A stretch of 64,000 nt of DNA, from NCBI GenBank assembly GCA_012845835.1, contig JABAKD010000025.1, positions 9,615,779-9,679,778 of the forward strand, read 5' to 3'. The notes under the pieces were generated by a model. The model did not search any database. It had not been told where the DNA came from and saw nothing but the letters and a program-made list of their open reading frames with translations. Shown piece after piece: positions 57,444 through 64,000 of this stretch (its first letter is position 1; each line of letters starts with the position of its first letter). A program made the translations under genes and the position numbers. Source of the stretch: Undaria pinnatifida. Its lineage: Eukaryota > Sar > Phaeophyceae > Laminariales > Alariaceae.

Positions 57444-57553
57444 TATTTCCTGACGATGACCCGAATATATAACGCCAACCATATCATTCGAAACCCCATA
57501 CAAATTTCTTCAAATACAGACGACAACAGGCCTTTCGGGGCCGTATCTTGACA

Positions 57554-60034
57554 GTCCGTTGAATATGTCATGCCGCGAGATAGACCCTAGTTGCAGCCAG
57601 AACGGGATTGGAGCTAGCATTGTTGCATTCAAACGGTTCAAATCACAACCTAGGGTGACTAAGGCAGGGGATGGGCAGTGAAATAGCTATTGTCGAGCAG
57701 CGGCAAAATAATATGAGCCTCGCCGATCAAGCCCAGTGGGGGTAGGTTATCTGGAACTCAGATGCTGTGCCGTTAGTATGCCAGCTTCGCGCAACGTAGG
57801 GGACAAACCCCGGTCGGTCTCCCTGCTCGATTGTCAAGGCTGACCCTATTGATCTCGCGCACACGTAAACTGGGTTTGTAAACTGGGTTTGTACACTGGG
57901 TTCGTAAACATTTTTTTTCAACGTCTGCGTCAACATTCCCCAGGGAGTGTTCGAACCATCACCATTTATCGCCGAGACGGAACGGCGCACCAGGAGCGTG
58001 ATATATCGTCTATACTTGAATTTTTTTTTCAATGGGGAGGGAATGTGGCAGCACTTGGATGCGTAGCTGTCCGTTCCAACGCCGCGGGGGGTCCAGAACG
58101 GATAGTATGCCAAGTAGGCGCAAGTAGTGAATGAAAGGTGACTCGATCAAAAAATCGAAAACGTCTCGGAGATAGAACGAAGAGTTTCGTTAGCGAGATC
58201 CTCTATTCTCGGACAAAAACATTCCGAAGACGGTGTGAAGAATTGAGAGAACTTTCGCCGATCTTTGCCCTTTCTCTGGCCCAGTACTTGGCTACCTACA
58301 ACGGATATATATCTTGCCCGTCTTCACTTTTCTCGTGTACGTACGCACGGTACCTCAAACAATTGAAAACAATACCAGCTAACGTTTGGTGAAGCCGTGT
58401 TTTCGTGCGTGTTGTGTCCCATCACAATTCGTACAGCTGTAACGCGAAAACGTATCGAGTAGTGGAGGTTGTAGGAAGTTCTCGATAGTTTGGTGCTGGT
58501 GATAAACTTGGACTGCGAGATCACCTCGAAGTTTTGTTCTTTCTTACGATTGCTGCTAACTGCACTCGACGCCTCCATCCGCCTCACAGTACACGTGTCA
58601 AATATTCGCAGGCACGGGCCTCTTGGGAGGAGATGTAGCGCTGGTTTGAAGCGGATTGCTAACGTTCAGGTCTCATTTGTTTTGTCCTGTTTTCGAATAT
58701 TTTGGACCTCTGCACGACCCCAAAGTCAAAGGGCAGACCTCCGGTCAAAACGTGCGGACTCCAATTCAATCATCAATCACGAGTTGACGGTGCATTGAAC
58801 ACTATGCATGAAGATCCGTGTTTGCTGACACAACCGGTGGCTCATGGTCGTAATGCACCGCGTAAAAATGCGACGTAATTATTCGCGCACTAAAATGTTA
58901 CGTGGAGATAATAGCGATGATAGCGAACCGAAAATCCGGGGATGGAGGGTTTTGTAATATTCCGCGCGACCTAGCCTTTTTGAGTTTTTTCTGACAACGA
59001 GTGCCAGACGCTGCTGGGTCAGCAATTGGATATGCTAGACGTCGCCCTTCCGTACCGTAAGGAGCAGCTCAAACCGTGTAGCTGAACATTAGACGGGCCA
59101 GGTTGGCAAACGATCCTACTGACCCACTGCAGCTAGCCTTGGCTCAAGTATCAGACGCTGTCGCGATGCAAACTTCTGGTGTGTTACTCTCTGTACCCAG
59201 AACAACTTCACCCTTTGCTCGTTGCACACCGACACGACACGTTTGTGTTCCGTCACCATAACCTATTCCCCACGCGTAATGGAGCTGGTTGTCATCCAGT
59301 TATTTCGTATGGGAATTATCCGGGCTAGGTAACAATAGCAGCAGCCTGCATACTTCTTGTTCGCGTCCTTGACCACATCTCCTGCATGATGACGGCGACG
59401 TCATGTGCGTTTAATGTTAACAACGACATCAAGGTGTGATACCGACGCTAATATCAGGGTACCATATCAAATGTGGCGTAGACACCGACACAGAATTCGA
59501 CACCAGCCATGCAGCGTGTTTTTTTCTGGACGTGGCAGATGTCAGCACGATACACAAGGGGGTGTACCACTTTTTAAATGAAACGTGCTCAAGTCCCTTA
59601 AGCAACGTTCTCAGTAAATTTAAACGAAAACACAGCGGTGCTTGGACAAGAGGATTTCAAGAATAAAAGTATATATTTTCCCGAATACTGTCCAACATGG
59701 CGGCCGTGTAGTTTACTTCGGGTCCGCGTTAACTTTCGAGTTTCATTGTACAGGGCAGTTGAACCAACGTCCACTGACAGACGCACCCGGGATAGGCATA
59801 TTATACATAAGTCATTAATGCCCCCCAAAAGGTATGAAGTTCGGCAAGAGAGCGCTGCCAACATTATGGACATCGACTGCAAATAACGGCATTAAGGGTA
59901 TCTGAATCATCATTCGTACGCACGCCTCTGACACATACTTGTCGCTCGGTTGAGCCTTGCATGGGAATTTGAAGGTCGTTACCATCACGCCGAGCAGCCG
60001 CCATGACACCAAGCTGAATATACAAAGTATTGAT
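57554..60034. other. Unassigned region
   Basis: Overlapping frames of up to 128 codons, none with a domain. A 13-bp triplet repeat at 57865-57903 is the only repeat seen. The segment near 58980-59330 has few stops in places but no motif. Confidence 0.35.
57865..57903. repeat. 13-bp triplicated unit
   Basis: 'gtaaactgggttt' at 57865, 57878 and (as 'gtacactgggttc') 57891. Confidence 0.9.
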
Positions 60035-60400
60035 TTTTTTAGGGCACTCTATGTATATTCAATGACGCGTTTTACTATAGAGGTGGACCACGATTTTTTC
60101 GGGGTTCCCCACTTTAGCAGCTTAAGACATGTCATTCTTACACCCAAAACTGAAATGCAGGAGAATAAAACTGCTAATGCATGATAATCCGTACGGTATG
60201 GGTATAAAACAAGAATCATGCACAAATAAGCTATATCCGACGATTTTGGATCAAGGAGCCCCATCATTTAGAAACCAGTCCAGACGAAAATTGCTATCTT
60301 TATCGCAGCACGTGCCACATCGTTCCCCACTAAATCCACCTATAGGTAAAAAAAAAACTTTTCAAATCATAGAGAAGACGGAAACGAAACCCGCTCTTGA
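60035..60400 (-). repeat. Dispersed repeat family A, minus-strand copy
   Basis: Blocks 'tagaggtggaccac', 'tagcagcttaagaca', 'atccgacgattttggatca', 'aggagccccatcatttagaaac' and 'tatcgcagcacgtgcc' follow the reverse-complement order of the 43875 copy. Confidence 0.5.
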
Positions 60401-60599
60401 ACCTCTATAATGTGGTCGAGTCAGGATACGGTATCTGCATAAAACGTCCAAGCCGCCAACGAAACAACTTCAACAAATGGCACTACACAACACCACCCCT
60501 CACAAATGCACCGGTTCACGTACACATCGAGTGTAAACAAACACTCAGTCTTGACATGGAATGAGGAGCGGCTTGCATAACTGTTAGACGTTATATTAT

Positions 60600-61156
60600 T
60601 TATCTTGCCGCGAGGTGGACGTATGCTGCAGACGAGCAAACCACTCGAAGGACCGTGATGTGGGCAGTGGGTAGGCTGTTTCCCGTCTAGTCCCCATCGC
60701 GACAACTTTCCACAGCCGGGCGCTTGACACCTGACGTTGATGTTGACCACGTAGTCTCACAAGAGGTCACCTTTATGGTCGGCGCAGACAGTGAGTACAT
60801 CGTCCGACGGCACACCCCACCTCCGTTCCCGAGAGCAAGAACCACATGCGAGCAACGTCTGTTATTGACGTCAACTATGTGCTCCTCAGCGCGCTCCCTG
60901 CAGTACTCCGCGGTCTTCCTGCCGTCAATATTGTAGCGTGTACGCCTAGTACAAAAGGCGTTTGCGCAACACTTACGGCAGACATTGACCATACTGTAGT
61001 CGACATGCTGCCTGCACTACACCCCCTTTTTTCTGCTTTGGAAATTGTATCCCGGCCACTTGGTGAAAGGGACATGCGTGCAACGCCTCCTACGCACATC
61101 CACCATGCTTGGACCTCTTTGTGTAGCTTACAGAACGCACCCGTCTTTCGGCCTTC
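60600..61156 (-). pseudogene. EsV-1-7 repeat protein, decayed
   Basis: On the minus strand, five successive Cys/His units can be read across three frames: GAFCKLHKEVQAW (partial), CTHVPF..Y..then CRQHVDYSMVNV, CTRRTRYNIDGRKTAEYC with IVDV, CSRERRWGVPSDD with VCADH, and RCQAPGCGKLSRWGLDGK with HCPHH. The spacing C-x4-C, an aromatic/Gly core, then A-E-(Y/F)-C-x2-H and an M-V-(N/D)-V linker is that of EsV-1-7 repeats, small putative zinc-binding units found in brown algal proteins such as IMMEDIATE UPRIGHT and in phaeoviruses. Two frameshifts and two in-frame stops break it, so it is a pseudogene or a badly assembled gene. No start codon assigned. Confidence 0.75.
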
Positions 61157-61510
61157 CTGATTTTGAGTTGGTTGTTGTTGTTGTTGTTCTCACATTAACT
61201 CGCATAATCAAGTCCGTGGTCACAGTACAGGCTCCAGTCACTCTGGAGCTGAGGAATACCCCAGGGAAACACACACAACCCAAGGTGGTACACGCATATA
61301 TCACAGCTGACGCAATTCATGCCTCCACCAGAAACATATAAAAGTGAAATCGGGAGTCAGGCTACGATGTGCCAGGTCCAGGCCGGTGCATACGTCTCAC
61401 TACTCACGCCTGAGGAAACCAAATATTCCGATTGCCACCCAAGTAAGACTACCACGTATATATTACACGTAGTATCTATCACTACGCATACGCACGACAG
61501 GCATAAATCA
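61157..61510. other. No gene recognised
   Basis: A short (GTT)n run at 61170-61185. Nothing more. Confidence 0.4.
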
Positions 61511-61514
61511 ATGG

Positions 61515-61705
61515 GAGAAAAAGAAACAAAGAAAAGAAAAGAAGATAAAGGAAAGGAAAAAAAAGAGAAGAAAAAACGAAACAAGATGAAAAAGGCAATC
61601 AAAGAGAAGAAAAAGACAAGAAAAGCAAGAAAAGACGACAGGAGAGCAAGGAAAGAAGAAGAGAAAAAAAGAAAAAGAAATAGAAAAAGAAAAGAAAGAA
61701 AAATG
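61515..61705. repeat. Purine-rich (GAAA-type) tract
   Basis: Nearly pure A/G on the plus strand, with GAAAA and GAAG repeats. The Lys/Arg/Glu-rich frame over it is compositional. Confidence 0.85.
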
Positions 61706-61823
61706 TCATACTAGCAGACCTTAGGAACTGGCTAAGGATGGCATTGGGCTAACAGAGGGTATCACGTCCATCATCAATGGCACCTGGGAGAGAACGCAAC
61801 ATGGCGAAGAAGTCAGGGCGGTC

Positions 61824-62455
61824 TTATGCTATCTTGTGACGGCCATTAGAAAGCCCACAACTTTCAATACGATGATGGCTAAACCCAGACTTCAGTCTCT
61901 TGGGCATGACTCTTCCCCTTCCGCCCCTCCCCCCTTCCTCCCTTTCCCCCCTCCCCCCCCTCCCCCCCCTCCCCCCTCCCCCCCCCCCCCCTCCCCCCTT
62001 CCCCCAGTCCCCTCCCCGCCCCCCCCCCCTTCCCCCTCCCCCCGGCCGCTTAGAGATGCCAACGGTGGATGACGCTGCCGCAGCCTTTGCGCGTCGCTCT
62101 GCAGCTTTGCGTCTCTCTGTTTCATGCCAATTCCGCATGAACAACTCGGCTCCCTCCTCTACTCTTCGAAACCATCTGCCAGCCTTCTGAGCAGCCTTTC
62201 GCCATCCTTCGAATTTCACTCAAAAAACCGACATATCCTCCTTCAGATGATCCATCCAGTCTTTCTCTTGCCCCCCTGAGTAGCCTTTACCCCCAACAAA
62301 CTCCCCAAACATTACCCTCCGTGGCAGACGCTCCTCCCCCATGCGTGCCACGAATCCCGCAAACAATACGGTACGTTTTGGGATAAGCAGGGGGTTTAGT
62401 ACCCGTTCCAAAATCGCCCAATTGATGGGGCTGGGCACTAGAACACTGTGCATTC
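61824..62455 (-). pseudogene. LINE reverse transcriptase, C-terminal relic, second copy
   Basis: Minus-strand frames read LNPLLIPKRTVLFAGFV, EERLPRRVMFGEFVGG, KDWMDHLKEDMSVF, a stop, then FEGWRKAAQKAGRWFRRV, a long Gly-rich stretch and MPKRLKSGFSHH. The order and several residues (RLPRR, KDWM.(H/C)L(K/E)E, (P)KRLK.G) match the plus-strand relic at 12055-12915. As there, only the part after the catalytic domain remains. The stop after MSVF and the poly-Gly tract, from C/G-runs on the opposite strand (61916-62046), are the main defects. Confidence 0.65.
61916..62046. repeat. C-rich tract
   Basis: Runs of 5-12 C separated by T/CT. It codes for the Gly-rich stretch of the minus-strand LINE frame. 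Confidence 0.85.
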
Positions 62456-62641
62456 GCGATGGTAATCTACGGACAGAAGCTATCTACGTATGGTCAAGAT
62501 AGAAGACGATGTCAAGATGTTTGATCCGTCGTACACCCAATAATCGTGTCAAAATTATTTCAACGAAACACGAAGCAGGTATTTCTTAGGCAGTACGAAA
62601 CAAAACACCCTGTACAACAAGGTCTGAAGCGATGGAGTATC

Positions 62642-62998
62642 CTATATCGCCCGTGTAGATGAACGACGCCCCATTATTACCCTCTCTCTCGTCAATAACG
62701 CTACAGAACGACAAAGTAATCCACGGGTTTTTGTGCCATCGCCCGACGCGTCGTACACGTCTTTCATGTCCCCGTTTATGCTGTATACAAGCTTGCGAGT
62801 GATCGTCGCTGCTGTCCGGTCCGGCGTGAGCTCGATCACCTCTGGATCGAGAATGGGCTCAGGACGATCTTGTGTGCTGTCTTCGTTGGTAGGTAAACCT
62901 TGGCCCTCGTTGTTTCCCCACCGGTCCACATTGCCCACGCTGTACTCTTGCTGGGTTGACCCCACCCTAATGTGTACGGATCCCGATACCCTACCTTA
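62642..62998 (-). CDS. Possible exon, unrecognised
   Basis: A minus-strand frame of at least 107 codons without low complexity, containing PEPILDPEVIELTP, RKLVYSINGDMKDVY and DASGDGTKTRG. It has hydrophilic composition typical of a real exon and a possible acceptor 'cacattag' just before. No start codon and no domain. The same interval is also open on the other strand, so it may be chance. Confidence 0.3.
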
Positions 62999-63242
62999 AC
63001 ACAGCTACGATTGGTACGTCTATTCTTTAATGTTCAGGTCATGGGTATACCCGTCGATGAAGTGCCCGGGTCTCTAGGTACGACCTTGGGCACGACATCA
63101 ACACAATACCTTAGATATTGGTACGTTAGATGTACGGATCTCGAATCTGTTGGCTATGATATATCTAGCTTTGTTTTATCATTTTTTTTTTTTTTCGCAT
63201 CATCACTAAGAATTATGTTTCCTTTGCTCGTAGAACATAGTA

Positions 63243-63276
63243 CCAGGTAGTTGATTGGCCACTTTCAACTACCTGG
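63243..63276. other. 12-bp perfect inverted repeat
   Basis: Arms CCAGGTAGTTGA and TCAACTACCTGG with a 10-base spacer. The core CCAGGTAG/CTACCTGG also occurs near 563, 10121 and 41563. Confidence 0.85.
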
Positions 63277-64000
63277 AATATGCGCGTACATACTGACTTG
63301 TACGTGACGCGGATAATTATCATGAACACGGCCCTTTGTTTTCGATATCTTTCATGTCTGTCTCAAGTATGATGACGTTCGCATTTCTCATATCAAGAAA
63401 AACTATCAAGATAGTATAAGGAAAAGGGGTCGCTGAATCGAACTTTCGATCTAGCTTGCGACGAAAAACGAAAGCGCTTAACGTGGTCGTGAAATGGCAA
63501 TTAATTGGTTTTCACAATCCACGTGTTTTAAGCCCGTTATATTTGTCAAACACGTGCGTGCAGCTCTACCGTGGAGTAACGGTCGGTTGGTTATAAAACG
63601 TGGTGCCAGGAACAGTGTGGCTGGCGACGGCACTTTTGCCCCTTATCCGCCGGCAAAATATTTCCTGCAATTTACGTTGACTAACTGAAACTACTATTAT
63701 TCTGTACTACTGTCGAACGACCGGACGTTTGTTTTCCCTCAACTGACCGCTTGCTGACGTATTTAGCTGCCACTGTTATTGCCTCTATACAAAAGCGAGG
63801 CCGCAATGATTGCCGGAAATAATGCCAACGAATTGTAACATGTGTACTGTCTCCTTTAAATTTTGAATATCCATGCTACTGGTTCGTAGTTCCTCTTTTT
63901 ATATAAAGCGCCGGTTGAGTGGTGCGTGTTACCCGCTACAGTAAACCACACCAATTAAGAATTTCATATTTCTTGTACGAGGCTGGAATTACTATGTATG
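63277..64000. other. No gene recognised
   Basis: A 64-codon frame (63494-63688, plus, ATG) has no recognisable feature. Nothing else. Confidence 0.35.

Larger units (their letters stand above)
54267..57553 (+). mobile_element. Element D copy split by a 3-kb satellite block
   Basis: The left part 54267-54408 ('tgtaaggttgttgggcgggg' to 'ggatggcttctgggatcg') and the right part 57416-57553 ('gagatcggaggcac' to 'ccgtatcttgaca') match the two halves of D at 46381-46648. About 3 kb of satellite lies between. The seven bases before and after it are GGGATCG and GAGATCG, a candidate target duplication of the host sequence GAGATCG in D. This reads as an insertion into D. Confidence 0.7.

Noticed and set aside
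61319-61714. 131-codon Lys-rich ORF
   Set aside because: Purine tract; composition alone explains the open frame.

Overview
This window looks like nuclear DNA from a eukaryote, most likely a brown alga (Ectocarpus-like; an inference, not a database match). Four things point there. A degenerate gene at 60.6-61.2 kb carries EsV-1-7-type cysteine/histidine repeats, a family expanded in brown algae. A long open gene at 22.3-24.3 kb encodes FNIP-like leucine-rich repeats. There are stramenopile-style Ty3/gypsy, LINE and other retroelement relics. CTA/CAG, TTG and CAA microsatellites are common, and one tract has the TTAGGG telomere motif. Gene density is very low and no operon-like organisation is visible. 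I found no rRNA, no complete tRNA and no CRISPR array. Exon prediction without RNA evidence is weak here, so most open frames are left out or scored low.

Layout. 1-9.3 kb: dispersed repeats (families I call A, B and C), a 215-bp CAA tract, a recurrent module with a conserved short reading frame (MSFD/MSID module), and a C-tract composite repeat. 9.3-13.9 kb: relics of a cullin-like gene, an FNIP-repeat gene and a LINE reverse transcriptase, then tandem duplications. 15.7-16.9 kb: degenerate GC-rich tandem array. 17.5-19.5 kb: frameshifted reverse transcriptase/RNase H relic. 22.3-24.3 kb: the one convincing intact gene (671-residue FNIP/LRR protein, minus strand). 24.3-34 kb: mostly unassigned, with minisatellites and two more C-tract composite repeats, each ending in the MSFD module. 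34.3-38.6 kb: a decayed Ty3/gypsy-type gag-protease region between long direct repeats. 38.6-47 kb: unassigned sequence, microsatellites, a repeat rich in conserved open frame, one unrecognised 219-codon ORF, and a short dispersed element D with a perfect 24-bp palindrome. 47.1-53.2 kb: a Ty3/gypsy integrase-chromodomain relic, a gag-like frame, then tandem arrays. 54.3-57.6 kb: a second copy of D split by about 3 kb of AAGCTTCC-rich satellite. The satellite halves run in opposite directions away from a short TTAGGG tract. 60-63 kb: family A repeat, EsV-1-7 pseudogene, purine tract, a second LINE relic and one possible exon.

The genes do not form a visible pathway. The window is best read as a repeat-rich intergenic or pericentromeric/subtelomeric-like landscape with one living LRR gene and several dead gene or transposon fragments. 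The most unusual object is the 54.3-57.6 kb nested structure. It combines divergent satellite arms, telomeric repeats between them, imperfect terminal inverted repeats and a candidate 7-bp target duplication inside another repeat. The second is the MSFD/MSID module, whose short reading frame is recognisable in about twelve copies, including copies whose nucleotide sequences have diverged strongly.
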